The position numbers and the translations under genes are program-made. Below the pieces are notes generated by a model that saw only the letters and a program-made list of their open reading frames with translations, was not told the DNA's origin and made no database searches. DNA of 64,000 nt from Cetobacterium sp. ZOR0034. Lineage in GTDB: Bacteria > Fusobacteriota > Fusobacteriia > Fusobacteriales > Fusobacteriaceae. The DNA lies in the NCBI RefSeq assembly GCF_000799075.1, contig NZ_JTLI01000002.1, forward strand, positions 1 through 64,000, given 5' to 3'. The first letter of the stretch is position 1; each line of letters begins with the position of its first letter. This document shows positions 7,334-16,261 of the stretch, piece by piece.

Positions 7334-8557
7334 TTATATATTACCTAAAATAGTTTTAGATAGTTTATCTTCTATAAATATTTTTTTTGCAACTCTCTTT
7401 ATATCTTCAAGTGTTACGTCTTCAATCTCTTTGATTACTGAATCAATATCTTTCACATAACCATGAACTAAATATGATCCTGCCATTCTAGTCATTTTCC
7501 CCTTACTACTTTCAAGTCCAAATGTAACCATACTTAAGAATTGATTCTTTGCTCTATTTAATTCTTTTTCTGTTATTCCATTTTCTTTCAGTTCTTTTAA
7601 TTCACTTTCGATTATAGATATAACCTCTTTATAATCCTCATGTGTAGTTCCTGCATATACAGTGAATAGTCCACCTTCGTCAAAATTAGAAGTATATGAA
7701 TAAACAGAATAAGCCAATCCTCTTTCTTCTCTTATTTTCTGGAATAATCTCGAGCTCATGTTTCCACCTAAAACATTTGATATAACTGACATTGCAATCC
7801 TATCTTCATCAACATTTGAAACTCCAGGAGTATTTAAACATAGATGTACTTGATTTGTTTCTTGAGAGATTACTTTTTCACCTGAATTTATAAGCATACC
7901 ACCATCATACGCTCTAGGAGTACTATTATCTTTCAATTGCCCTATCCCATTATTCAGCTGTTTAAATACATTATCATGATCTATATTTCCTGCAACTGCA
8001 ACTATTAAATTCTCAGGTTTATACATATCATTAAAATATTTTAAAATGGCTTTTCTATCTATCTTTTTTAAACTCTCAATTGAACCGGCTATTTTCTTAC
8101 TTTGAACACCTGTTATTGCGAAAGCCAAATTCTCCTCATGTACAACCTCTTCTGGAATATCCTCATACATTCTAATCTCTTCTATGATTACATTTCTTTC
8201 CTTTTCAATGTTTTCATCCGTAAACGTTGAGTTTAGAAACATATCATTTAGAATATCAATTCCTTTATGTAGGGTATTTGATGTCATTTGAATATAATAA
8301 GCTGTTTTTTCAACACTTGTATATGCATTTATCATTCCACCTTGATCATCAATCTCTTCTGAAATCTCTTTAGCTGTTCTATTTGTTGTCCCTTTAAATA
8401 ATAAATGCTCTATAAAATGAGAGATTCCCTCTTCACCAGGCAATTCATTTTTTACTCCAGCTCTTACAAAAAAACCTAAGCTTGCAGTATTTATACTTTT
8501 TATATCCTCTGTTAGCAATGTTATTCCATTATCTAACTTCTCAACTTTTATACTCAT
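7334..8557 (-). CDS. M16-family zinc metallopeptidase
   Basis: A 407-residue insulinase/processing-peptidase-type protein. The inverted zinc motif HFIEHLLFKGT (HxxEH) is near residue 47, and the downstream glutamate region IEKERNVIIEEIRMYED supplies the third ligand. The C-terminal half is the second, non-catalytic M16 domain with GGNMSSRLFQKIREERGLAYSVYS. It resembles the PqqL/YmxG group of Firmicutes. It is encoded between lptG and dut in the close-packed block; its substrate cannot be inferred. Confidence 0.93.
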   Translation of the reverse strand: MSIKVEKLDNGITLLTEDIKSINTASLGFFVRAGVKNELPGEEGISHFIEHLLFKGTTNRTAKEISEEIDDQGGMINAYTSVEKTAYYIQMTSNTLHKGIDILNDMFLNSTFTDENIEKERNVIIEEIRMYEDIPEEVVHEENLAFAITGVQSKKIAGSIESLKKIDRKAILKYFNDMYKPENLIVAVAGNIDHDNVFKQLNNGIGQLKDNSTPRAYDGGMLINSGEKVISQETNQVHLCLNTPGVSNVDEDRIAMSVISNVLGGNMSSRLFQKIREERGLAYSVYSYTSNFDEGGLFTVYAGTTHEDYKEVISIIESELKELKENGITEKELNRAKNQFLSMVTFGLESSKGKMTRMAGSYLVHGYVKDIDSVIKEIEDVTLEDIKRVAKKIFIEDKLSKTILGNI

Positions 8558-8565
8558 TTTCCTCC

Positions 8566-9645
8566 TTAATATTCAGCTTTCCTCATGAAGTATATCCCCA
8601 AACATAAAAATATAATATTTGGAATCCATCCACTTATAAACGGGTTCAATATCCCATTTACACTTAAAGCCTCAAATGATGCTTGAACTATATAATATGA
8701 ATATCCCAATCCTACACTTAATGCAATACTTATTGCCGAAGCTCCTCTTACATATCTACTTCCTAAAGATAATCCTAAAAACGAAACTATAAAACTAGCA
8801 AAAGGAAATGAATATCTCTTTCCTAAAACTGCAAGTGATTCTTTTGTATCTCCACCTGTTATACGAATATCTCTAATTGTTTTGGTTATCTCAGCATTTG
8901 TCAACTCATCAGGATCTCCTTGTATAGTTATAAAATCTCCTGGAGCCTTATCTAGTTCTAAATCAATATAACTTTTTTCAATTTTCTGAGCTTTATTTTC
9001 AAAATTATTAATAACTACATCTTTTAAAATCCAAGTATTTTTATCATTATCAAAAACTCCACTCTTCGCAGTTATTATCTCTTTAATATTTTGAAACTCC
9101 TCATCTAATTTTATAATCTCTAAAGAGCTCCCCACATTTTTAACTCTATTAACTATTTTAATATAATAAACTATATTTTTTTCAGTTCTTAAAAAAGCAT
9201 TGTTTTTTGTTGTTGGTAAAACTCTTGTTGAAATATCTCTTCCTGCTCTTAACGCTCGACTTTTGCTCAATGCAAAAGGATGAACTCTATTCATTACCTG
9301 AAAAACAACTAAAGATATTAAAAATGATAATATTATAGGAAATCTTACAATTCTTCTAAAACTTATTCCTGATGTTTTCAATGAAATTATCTCTAAATTA
9401 GATGCCATTCTATTTATACACATCAACGATCCTAAAAGTATTGCCAAAGGTGTAACCTCTATAAATATTTTAGGTAATAGATATAATATGTACGTTATTG
9501 ATTCTGATATACTCATTCTTCCTGCTGTTATATATCTTATTATTTTAAACAATTGACTCAATATAAATATATTAATAAATGCAATCAAACTTAGAAAAAA
9601 TGATTTTAAAAAATTTTTACTTATATATATATCTAACTTCTTCAT
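8566..9645 (-). CDS. lptG: LptF/LptG-family LPS export permease (LptG-like)
   Basis: A 359-residue member of the YjgP/YjgQ family: three N-terminal membrane segments, a periplasmic beta-jellyroll from about residue 130 to 260, then three more segments. LptF and LptG form the membrane part of the LptB2FG ABC exporter that lifts LPS out of the inner membrane onto the periplasmic bridge. It overlaps the upstream lptF by four bases (ATGA). The LptG call over LptF is based on gene order and the EVTPLAILLGSLMCINRMASNLEI stretch and is less sure than the family. lptB and the bridge gene lie upstream in the same block. Confidence 0.88.
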   Translation of the reverse strand: MKKLDIYISKNFLKSFFLSLIAFINIFILSQLFKIIRYITAGRMSISESITYILYLLPKIFIEVTPLAILLGSLMCINRMASNLEIISLKTSGISFRRIVRFPIILSFLISLVVFQVMNRVHPFALSKSRALRAGRDISTRVLPTTKNNAFLRTEKNIVYYIKIVNRVKNVGSSLEIIKLDEEFQNIKEIITAKSGVFDNDKNTWILKDVVINNFENKAQKIEKSYIDLELDKAPGDFITIQGDPDELTNAEITKTIRDIRITGGDTKESLAVLGKRYSFPFASFIVSFLGLSLGSRYVRGASAISIALSVGLGYSYYIVQASFEALSVNGILNPFISGWIPNIIFLCLGIYFMRKAEY

Positions 9646-10721
9646 CTAGCACCACCTGCTTTTCTTTTATATAGTAATAATGTTCCACCAACTAATAATA
9701 GATTTGGTAGCCAAACTCCTACATAAGGTGACACTATCGCCTTATTTGCCATTACCATTCCAACATTCAAAAATACAATATAAGTAAATATAACTGCTAA
9801 ACTAATTCCAAAACTTGCACCTTTACCACTTCTATGATGCCCTATTGAAAGTAGAACACCAAGTACTGCTAAAACAACTGTTGAAAGTGGAATCGCTATT
9901 TTTCTGTTAATCTCTACCAAATATGGTATTTTTTCAATTTTATTTTTATCTTTTAGTCCTTTAAATAGATCTTTTATCGACATCGCTTCTATATCTTTCA
10001 CTTCAATACTTATCTCTTGGAAGTATGAACTTAAAGGAATTTTCTTTTGTTTAAATTCACCTTCTAACTTTAGCGTACCATCTGGATTAAAAGTATAGAA
10101 CTTCGAATCCTCTAATACCATATTTACATTTTTCCAATATGCTTTATCACCTAATAATATTGTTGGATATGTACTCTTGTCATCTTTTTGAAAGATAAGA
10201 ACATTTTGAGCTTCATTAGTTTTTCTTTCTATTCTATCAATATACAAGCTATATTCATCTACTTCATCTATCAATATCTTTTCTTTTAATTGAAAAACAG
10301 GATTTTCATACGCTATTTTCATAGTTATCTCTTCTAGCTTTGTAAATGATCTTGGAATAATACTTTCCTGTAAAAAGAAAATAAATATTGTTATTATTGA
10401 AGCCAATAATACTATTGGCTTCAATATATCTTTTAACGACATTCCTATTGAACTCATTGCTGTAGCTTCACTTGTTCTAGTAAATTTAGAAAAAGTTATC
10501 ATAACTCCTAAAAATACACCCATGGGTATTGTTTGAGATAAAATTGGAGGAAGGTAAAATGATAATATTCTTAATACATCTATCATAGATATCCCTTTTA
10601 CTATTATATTTTCCATAAGAGAAACTATTATCTCTATTAAAAAAATAAACGTAAATAGTGAAACTCCAAATATTATTGGCATTTTTACATCTTCCAATAT
10701 ATATTTCTCTATTATTTTCAT
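9642..10721 (-). CDS. lptF: LptF/LptG-family LPS export permease (LptF-like)
   Basis: A 359-residue paralogue of the next gene with the same plan: membrane helices at both ends around a periplasmic jellyroll. The segment PMGVFLGVMITFSKFTRTSE resembles the conserved part of LptF, where a ligand-gating loop meets the first helices. It should pair with LptG and the ATPase LptB (18907-19632) to power LPS extraction. Cytoplasmic coupling helices are expected in the TSEATAMSSIGMSLKDI stretch. A run of nine bases separates it from cvpA upstream. Confidence 0.88.
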   Translation of the reverse strand: MKIIEKYILEDVKMPIIFGVSLFTFIFLIEIIVSLMENIIVKGISMIDVLRILSFYLPPILSQTIPMGVFLGVMITFSKFTRTSEATAMSSIGMSLKDILKPIVLLASIITIFIFFLQESIIPRSFTKLEEITMKIAYENPVFQLKEKILIDEVDEYSLYIDRIERKTNEAQNVLIFQKDDKSTYPTILLGDKAYWKNVNMVLEDSKFYTFNPDGTLKLEGEFKQKKIPLSSYFQEISIEVKDIEAMSIKDLFKGLKDKNKIEKIPYLVEINRKIAIPLSTVVLAVLGVLLSIGHHRSGKGASFGISLAVIFTYIVFLNVGMVMANKAIVSPYVGVWLPNLLLVGGTLLLYKRKAGGAR

Positions 10722-10730
10722 TTTTTTCTC

Positions 10731-11264
10731 CTAAAACATTTTATTAAAATACTTTTCTACCAGTTCTTTTCCTTTAATGTAATTCAACTCTGATTTAAGT
10801 TCCTTTGGCAGATACTCTTCTATATAATGAGATTTTTCTAAGAAAACTTCATTCGTTTTGCTTTCAATCCCATATTTTTTTAAAGCAGTATACTTCTGAG
10901 CTGAATAATTAAAAATAAACAGTACAATTACTGCAACTACTAGCCCTTTTACTAAACCAAATATTCCTCCAAGTCCTCTTGATAAAAAACCTTTATTTTG
11001 ATTTTTTAAAATAACCCCTATGAAGAACATCAAAATAGCTATTGCAAAATAAGAAGCTATAAAAACTCCTATATATGTTAGTAAAAAATTGTTTTCATTA
11101 TGACTTATTGATAACTTGTTCATAACAATTGGTGTAAATTTTTGAGCTATTATAAAATCTATAAAGATTCCAAATATTGAAAAAAATTGTAATAAAAATC
11201 CATCTTTCAATCCTTCAATTACTGCAAATATAAGTATTATTGCTATTAAAATATCTAAGTACAT
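10731..11264 (-). CDS. CvpA family protein
   Basis: A 177-residue membrane protein with four hydrophobic segments, starting LDILIAIILIFAVIEGLKDGF, which fits the CvpA/colicin V production family (typically D-xxxxxxxxxG-xxGxxxG at the start). Members are linked to colicin V export and, in several bacteria, to resistance to bile or envelope stress; the molecular function is unclear. The C-terminal 50 residues are charged and should be cytoplasmic or periplasmic. It lies between the rRNA methyltransferase gene and lptF, with short gaps. Confidence 0.85.
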   Translation of the reverse strand: MYLDILIAIILIFAVIEGLKDGFLLQFFSIFGIFIDFIIAQKFTPIVMNKLSISHNENNFLLTYIGVFIASYFAIAILMFFIGVILKNQNKGFLSRGLGGIFGLVKGLVVAVIVLFIFNYSAQKYTALKKYGIESKTNEVFLEKSHYIEEYLPKELKSELNYIKGKELVEKYFNKMF

Positions 11265-11281
11265 AATTATTCCCCCTTAAA

Positions 11282-12466
11282 TTAATTATTTACTACTCTT
11301 ACCCATAAAGCTTTTAAATATAAAGTTTCTGGAACATGTAATATCCATGGATGATCTTCTGGTTGATAGTTAATTCCGATTACTTGTAATAGCTTTCCAT
11401 TTTTTGAAGCTGCCATTCTCGTAACTTCTATTAAATCTTGAAGACTCATATGGTATGCACATGTTATAACTCCTACAATTCCTCCATCTTCTATTAATTT
11501 AAAACTCTCATCACAAAGACTAAAGAACATATCTCTTCCTCTTGGAACATCTATTCTTTTCTTTATTAAAGATGGTGGGTCTAATGTTATTACATCGAAT
11601 TTTTCTCCTCTATTTGCTAATATTTTTAGCATTAAGAACGCATCACCCTCTGCTGTTTCAAATTCATTAGTGAATTCGTTTAACTCATAGTTCTCCTTAC
11701 ATAACTCTAACGCATGTGGTTCTTTATCAATCGCAACAACTTTTTTACATCCTTCCTTTAATGCAGCAACTGAGAACCCACCACTACTTGAGAAAACATC
11801 AAGGAATCTTGTATTCTCATTTAAAAATGGTCTAATAAATTTTCTAGAATCTCTTTGATCCAAGAAGAATCCTGTTTTTTGTCCATCAACTATATCTACT
11901 AAATATTTTAATCCATTATCTTCCATAACTATTCTATCTGGAATTTCTCCATATATAATTCCTGTTTGTTGCTCTACTCCCTCGTGAGTTCTATTTTCAA
12001 CATCACTTCTCTCATATATTCCCTTTGGTTTCATAACTTTCTTAATTGCATTTATTATCTCTTGTCTAAAAGCTACTTCTAATCCTGAATTTCTAAATTG
12101 AACAGATACATATTTATCAAACTTATCAATAATTAATCCTGGAATTCCATCTGCCTCTGAATAAAACGCTCTTACACAGTTAGTTTCTGCTAAGATATGT
12201 TTTCTCTTTTCATAAGCTCTTTTTATTTTTTCTAAAATAAGAGTTTTGTCTACAGCTACATCTTTTGTTGTTAACATTCTTACATAAGCATTTGTTGATT
12301 CTGCAACATATCCTTTTCCAACAATCTCTCCATCCGTTGTACAAACTTCAACTATATCTCCATTTTCAATTTTTCCAAATGTATCTGCTATTTCATCTTT
12401 AAAAACATTCGGATAAAAATTCCTAATTTTTTTCTCTTTTCCTGATTCTAATATTACTTTTGCCAT
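11282..12466 (-). CDS. Class I SAM-dependent rRNA methyltransferase (RlmI-like)
   Basis: A 394-residue protein with an N-terminal PUA domain (residues 1-75: VILESGKEKKIRNFYPNVF to DIVEVCTTDGEIVGKGYV) and a Rossmann methyltransferase domain. FLDVFSSSGGFSVAALKEG is the SAM-binding motif I and LDPPSL is motif IV. TCAYHMS contains a cysteine that may serve as the catalytic residue for cytosine-5 methylation, as in RlmI, which modifies 23S rRNA C1962. The exact target base is inferred. It follows alr by 12 bases. Confidence 0.9.
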   Translation of the reverse strand: MAKVILESGKEKKIRNFYPNVFKDEIADTFGKIENGDIVEVCTTDGEIVGKGYVAESTNAYVRMLTTKDVAVDKTLILEKIKRAYEKRKHILAETNCVRAFYSEADGIPGLIIDKFDKYVSVQFRNSGLEVAFRQEIINAIKKVMKPKGIYERSDVENRTHEGVEQQTGIIYGEIPDRIVMEDNGLKYLVDIVDGQKTGFFLDQRDSRKFIRPFLNENTRFLDVFSSSGGFSVAALKEGCKKVVAIDKEPHALELCKENYELNEFTNEFETAEGDAFLMLKILANRGEKFDVITLDPPSLIKKRIDVPRGRDMFFSLCDESFKLIEDGGIVGVITCAYHMSLQDLIEVTRMAASKNGKLLQVIGINYQPEDHPWILHVPETLYLKALWVRVVNN

Positions 12467-12478
12467 TTATTTTCTCCT

Positions 12479-13588
12479 TTAAACTTTTCCTATTAAACTA
12501 TTAACTAAATAAGGTTTTCCATCTCTTAAGTAAACTCTGCTAACTCTTCTACTTAAGCCTGTAAAAAGCTCATAGATTGATGAGCCTACTATTTTTGATT
12601 TTTCAAAAATATCTTCTCCCATAACAACCACTTCATCTCCTGCTTTTACCTTATCTTTTAACTCCTTTGGTATTCTTACCATCAACATATCCATGCATAC
12701 TCTTCCAACTATACTGCACTCTACCCCATGAATTTCAACTGTTCCCTTATTTGACAGCTCTCTTCTAAAGCCATCTGCATATCCTACAGTTATCGTTGCT
12801 ATTAAGTCACCCTTATGCCCTTTTCCTACTCTTCCATAAGATATATCTATATCCTCTTTTAGTTCTTTAATGAAAAGAATTCTACTTTTTAAAGTAAATA
12901 CTCTTTTTAAACCTTCTATTACTCCCTCTCCATAAACACCATACATTATTATTCCAGCTCTAACTAAGTTACTTTGAGGAATTTTAGAAAACTTTAATAT
13001 TCCACCACTATTAAGAATATGGATATATTTTATCTCTTTCAACTTTTCAAAATATTTAAATTTTTCTAACTGTATTTTTGTATAGTTTACCGATTCGTCA
13101 TCTGACTCATCTGAAACCGATAGATGAGAATACACACCAACTACATCAATATTTTTCGCCTTACATATTTCAATAGCTTTTTTAGCTTCATCTACTGTAA
13201 ATCCTACTCTTCCCATCCCTGTATCTACTTTTATATGGACTTTCAATGAAAGATTGTTCTCATAAATATACTCTATTTGAGTGAAATCAGTTAAAGTTAC
13301 TTGAATATCTTTCTCTTGGGCATTTTTCAACTCTTCGTTAAAAGTTCCAGCTAAAATTAAAACTTCTTTTTTAAAACCGCTGTTCCTTAGTTCGATCCCC
13401 TCTTCTAAAGATGAAACACCAAATATTTCTACTCCCATATTTGATAGTTCTTTCGCTACTGTAACTGCTCCCATTCCATAGGCATCTGCTTTTATAATTG
13501 CCATTATGTCTCTGTCATGAGATAGTTCTTTTATTTTTTTTATATTATATTCTAAGTTATCTAGATCTATCTCTGCCCACGTTCTCAT
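12479..13588 (-). CDS. alr: Alanine racemase
   Basis: A PLP enzyme interconverting L- and D-alanine for peptidoglycan. The start is MRTWAEIDLDNLEYNIKKIK, and the PLP lysine is in AIIKADAYGMGAV near residue 36. The second catalytic residue, the tyrosine of MYGVYGE or its neighbourhood, and SIVGRVCMDMLMVRI complete the pattern. I use the ATG at 13588 because GGAGG lies five bases upstream; the in-frame TTG at 13600 overlaps that site. About 369 residues is normal. A hairpin with little U-tract lies between secF and alr, so alr may get only part of the upstream transcript. Confidence 0.96.
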   Translation of the reverse strand: MRTWAEIDLDNLEYNIKKIKELSHDRDIMAIIKADAYGMGAVTVAKELSNMGVEIFGVSSLEEGIELRNSGFKKEVLILAGTFNEELKNAQEKDIQVTLTDFTQIEYIYENNLSLKVHIKVDTGMGRVGFTVDEAKKAIEICKAKNIDVVGVYSHLSVSDESDDESVNYTKIQLEKFKYFEKLKEIKYIHILNSGGILKFSKIPQSNLVRAGIIMYGVYGEGVIEGLKRVFTLKSRILFIKELKEDIDISYGRVGKGHKGDLIATITVGYADGFRRELSNKGTVEIHGVECSIVGRVCMDMLMVRIPKELKDKVKAGDEVVVMGEDIFEKSKIVGSSIYELFTGLSRRVSRVYLRDGKPYLVNSLIGKV

Positions 13589-13617
13589 TGCTTCCTCCAA
13601 CTCTTATTAAGTAGATT

Positions 13618-13640
13618 AAGCCACCTTTTTCAGGTGGCTT
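13618..13640. terminator. Hairpin between secF and alr
   Basis: AAGCCACC (13618-13625) pairs with GGTGGCTT (13633-13640) around a 7-nt loop. The strong T-run follows on the plus strand; on the coding minus strand the tail is TTAATC. It should act best on antisense transcripts and only weakly, if at all, on secF-to-alr readthrough. Confidence 0.6.
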
Positions 13641-13646
13641 TTTTTA

Positions 13647-14585
13647 TTATACTACAATCTTTTCTTCAGGATCTGAATTATCATCGTCATCATCTTTTTT
13701 AGGTTCGTATTTTTCATCTCTTTTTTTCTCAAAAAGATATACTAACGGAGCTGAAATATAAAGCGAAGAATATGTTCCAACACCTATCCCTACTAATAGA
13801 GTTGTTGTGAATGTTCTTAAGCTATCTCCACCGAAAACTAAAATTGCTACTAAAGCTAATAACGTTGTAACTGAAGTATTAATTGATCTTACTAAAACTT
13901 GGTTTAAACTTCTGTTTAGTACTTCTCCAAAAGTCATATCCGATTTTTTTCTTAAACTCTCTCTAATTCTATCATAAATAATGATTGTATCATTAATAGA
14001 ATATCCTAATATTGTTAATATCGCCGCTATAAATGGAGTATCTACTTCATAACCCAATAGTGCGATTACTCCTAAAGCTGCCGTTACATCATGTAATAGT
14101 GTTAATATTCCAGCTATTGCAAATTTAAATTCATATCTCATAGTTATATATAGAACTATTAATAATCCTCCAATTACCAAAGCATAGATAGCTGAAGTTT
14201 TTAACTCTTGACCTATTGTTGCTCCAACTTTTTCGGCTCTTTCTAACTTATAATCACCTATATCTTTAAGTTTCGTTAGTAACTCTTGAGTTTGAGCTTC
14301 GCTCATCTCAGCTGTTCTTATTATTACATTATTATCAGCTTGAGAAACTTGAACTTTTCTTGCTGTTGATGCTAGTTGCGGGATTTCTACAGCTAATCCA
14401 TCTAGTTCTTTATTAACTTCAGCTAAAGTTATATTATTTGTATAGTTTAATTGAATTAAACTTCCACCAGTAAAATCTATTCCATAATTTAATCCTTTAG
14501 CAAAGAACATTCCTAGGAATACCATAAAAGATATTGTTGATAACATTACCCATTTTTTACTATGCTTTATTACCTCAATATACAT
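13647..14585 (-). CDS. secF: Protein translocase subunit SecF
   Basis: A 312-residue membrane protein of the RND superfamily that works with SecD to use the proton or sodium gradient in the late steps of Sec export. The N-terminal helix is followed by GLNYGIDFTGGSLIQLNY, then a small periplasmic domain, then five membrane segments with GYSINDTIIIYDRIRE. The C-terminus is acidic (several Asp in a row near residues 298-306), as seen in other SecF proteins. It lies four bases after secD. Confidence 0.96.
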   Translation of the reverse strand: MYIEVIKHSKKWVMLSTISFMVFLGMFFAKGLNYGIDFTGGSLIQLNYTNNITLAEVNKELDGLAVEIPQLASTARKVQVSQADNNVIIRTAEMSEAQTQELLTKLKDIGDYKLERAEKVGATIGQELKTSAIYALVIGGLLIVLYITMRYEFKFAIAGILTLLHDVTAALGVIALLGYEVDTPFIAAILTILGYSINDTIIIYDRIRESLRKKSDMTFGEVLNRSLNQVLVRSINTSVTTLLALVAILVFGGDSLRTFTTTLLVGIGVGTYSSLYISAPLVYLFEKKRDEKYEPKKDDDDDNSDPEEKIVV

Positions 14586-14589
14586 CTAC

Positions 14590-15810
14590 TTACCCCCTTT
14601 TCACACCGAAGAACTCTGTTCTTTTTATTTTGAATAGATCTACAATAGTTGTTAACAGAACTTTTGTTATAAAAATAGCTGTAAGCATTGAAGCTACTGT
14701 TCCTATCGTTAAAGTTACTGCAAACCCTTTTACAGTTCCAGTACCAAACATAAATAACACAAGAGCTGTTAATAACGTTGTAACGTTAGCATCGATTATT
14801 GAAGCTATCCCCTTACTGAATCCAAGTTTTATTGCTCCTGCTATAGTATTTCCTAATTTCAATTCATCTTTTATTCTTTCAAATATAATAACATTCGCAT
14901 CTACTGCCATACCTGCCGAAAGAATCATACCTGCTATACCAGGTAATGTTAAAGTTGCATCTATAAAGTTTAACATTGCGAACATTACAAGTCCAAAGCT
15001 TAATAGAGCTAAATCTGCAACGAATCCTGGAAGTCTATACATGAACAACATGAAAACTCCAATTAGTCCAACAGCAACCATAGCTGCTGTTTTACTCTGA
15101 GCAATTGATTCATCTCCTAAAGATGCTCCAACTATTCTTGTTTCAATTATTTCAGCCTTAACTGGCAGTGCTCCTGCATTTAAAAGTGTCGCTGTTTTCT
15201 TAGCTTCATCTGGAGTATAGTTTCCTGTTATCACTCCATTTCCACTTGGAATTTCACTATTGATTGATGGAGCGGTTTGAACTTCACCATCTAAAGTTAT
15301 AGCTAATCTTCTTCCTATATTTTCTCTTGTTATTCTTGCAAACTCCTTAGCGCCCTCTATACTCATTTCAAATTGAATCTGAGGTCTACCTAAGTTATCA
15401 TAAGATACTTCTGCTTTTTTTAGAGCTCCACCTGTTAGCAGTGTTGGTCCTAATGAACCGTCATCATTCATTATTTTAAACTCCATTAAAGCTGTCTTAC
15501 CTATCATATTAACCGCTTCTTCTGAATTTGTAATTCCAGGTAACTCTATTATAACTCTATCCATACCTGCTCTTTGAACAACTGATTCTGCCACTCCAAG
15601 ACCGTTTATTCTTCTATCTAAAACCTCTATTAATCTATTCATTGCATCATCATCCAATTGTGCTCCAGACTCAGGCTGAGCTTGTAATACTACATAAACT
15701 CCACCTTTTAAATCCAATCCTAACTTAGTCGGTCTCATCACTGCTAACCACCAAGAACAAACTAGTATAACTAATACAAAAAATAGTTTTGTCATCCCCT
15801 TAAAATTCAT
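14590..15810 (-). CDS. secD: Protein translocase subunit SecD
   Basis: A membrane protein of about 406 residues. LGLDLKGGVYVVLQAQ marks the start of the P1 head domain after the first helix. RINGLGVAE and VIIELPGI follow, then the helical part with GMILSAGMAVDANVIIFERIKDEL, the gradient-coupled transmembrane region. I chose the ATG at 15810 (MNFKGMTK), which has GGAGG five bases upstream; the longer in-frame start lacks one. It is shorter than E. coli SecD (615 residues), as in many non-proteobacterial species. It pairs with the next gene, secF. Confidence 0.95.
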   Translation of the reverse strand: MNFKGMTKLFFVLVILVCSWWLAVMRPTKLGLDLKGGVYVVLQAQPESGAQLDDDAMNRLIEVLDRRINGLGVAESVVQRAGMDRVIIELPGITNSEEAVNMIGKTALMEFKIMNDDGSLGPTLLTGGALKKAEVSYDNLGRPQIQFEMSIEGAKEFARITRENIGRRLAITLDGEVQTAPSINSEIPSGNGVITGNYTPDEAKKTATLLNAGALPVKAEIIETRIVGASLGDESIAQSKTAAMVAVGLIGVFMLFMYRLPGFVADLALLSFGLVMFAMLNFIDATLTLPGIAGMILSAGMAVDANVIIFERIKDELKLGNTIAGAIKLGFSKGIASIIDANVTTLLTALVLFMFGTGTVKGFAVTLTIGTVASMLTAIFITKVLLTTIVDLFKIKRTEFFGVKRG

Positions 15811-15826
15811 GTTCGCCTCCACTTAG

Positions 15827-16246
15827 TTATTTTTTCATGTCTAAAAAGGTTTGTAATATGATTGCTGCTGCTACCTTATCAACTACTTTCCTTTTCTCTT
15901 TGGCTCCCCTTAAATTTGTTTCGTTTAACATTCTATCTGCTGAAACAGTGGAAAGTCTTTCATCTACTTCGAAGAACTCTAATCCTTCGATAGATTTATT
16001 TAGTTTCTCCATAAATTCTCTTACTTTTTCGGCTTGACGCTTCTCTGTTCCATCTAAACTTTTAGGGATTCCAATTACTATGGATTTAGTATTTTCCTCT
16101 CTACAAAGTTCAGCGATTCTTTTTACTGCTTTTGTCTTTCTTCTATCTATAACTTCTAGGGGAGTGGCTACCATCCCCATTAGATCTGATTTCGCCACTC
16201 CAATTCTTACATCTCCTACATCTAAAGAAAGATATCTTTTATACAT
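15827..16246 (-). CDS. ruvX: RuvX/YqgF-family nuclease
   Basis: About 139 residues with an RNase H-like fold, starting MYKRYLSLDVGDVRIGVAKSD; the first catalytic aspartate is in LDVG. EFFEVDERLSTVSAD carries the second acidic group and KVVDKVAAAIILQTFLD the last. Family members act as Holliday junction resolvases or in 16S rRNA 5'-end maturation. The ATG at 16246 has GGAGG eight bases upstream. It lies between alaS and secD; the alaS-ruvX link is common in low-GC bacteria. Confidence 0.92.
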   Translation of the reverse strand: MYKRYLSLDVGDVRIGVAKSDLMGMVATPLEVIDRRKTKAVKRIAELCREENTKSIVIGIPKSLDGTEKRQAEKVREFMEKLNKSIEGLEFFEVDERLSTVSADRMLNETNLRGAKEKRKVVDKVAAAIILQTFLDMKK

Positions 16247-16261
16247 ATAATCTTCCTCCAA

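Noticed and set aside
14534-15100. 188-residue open frame on the plus strand opposite secF/secD
   Set aside because: It is antisense to two firmly identified genes, has no ribosome site and its composition (rich in Asn, Ile, Pro, Val) is what the reverse strand of membrane-protein codons gives.
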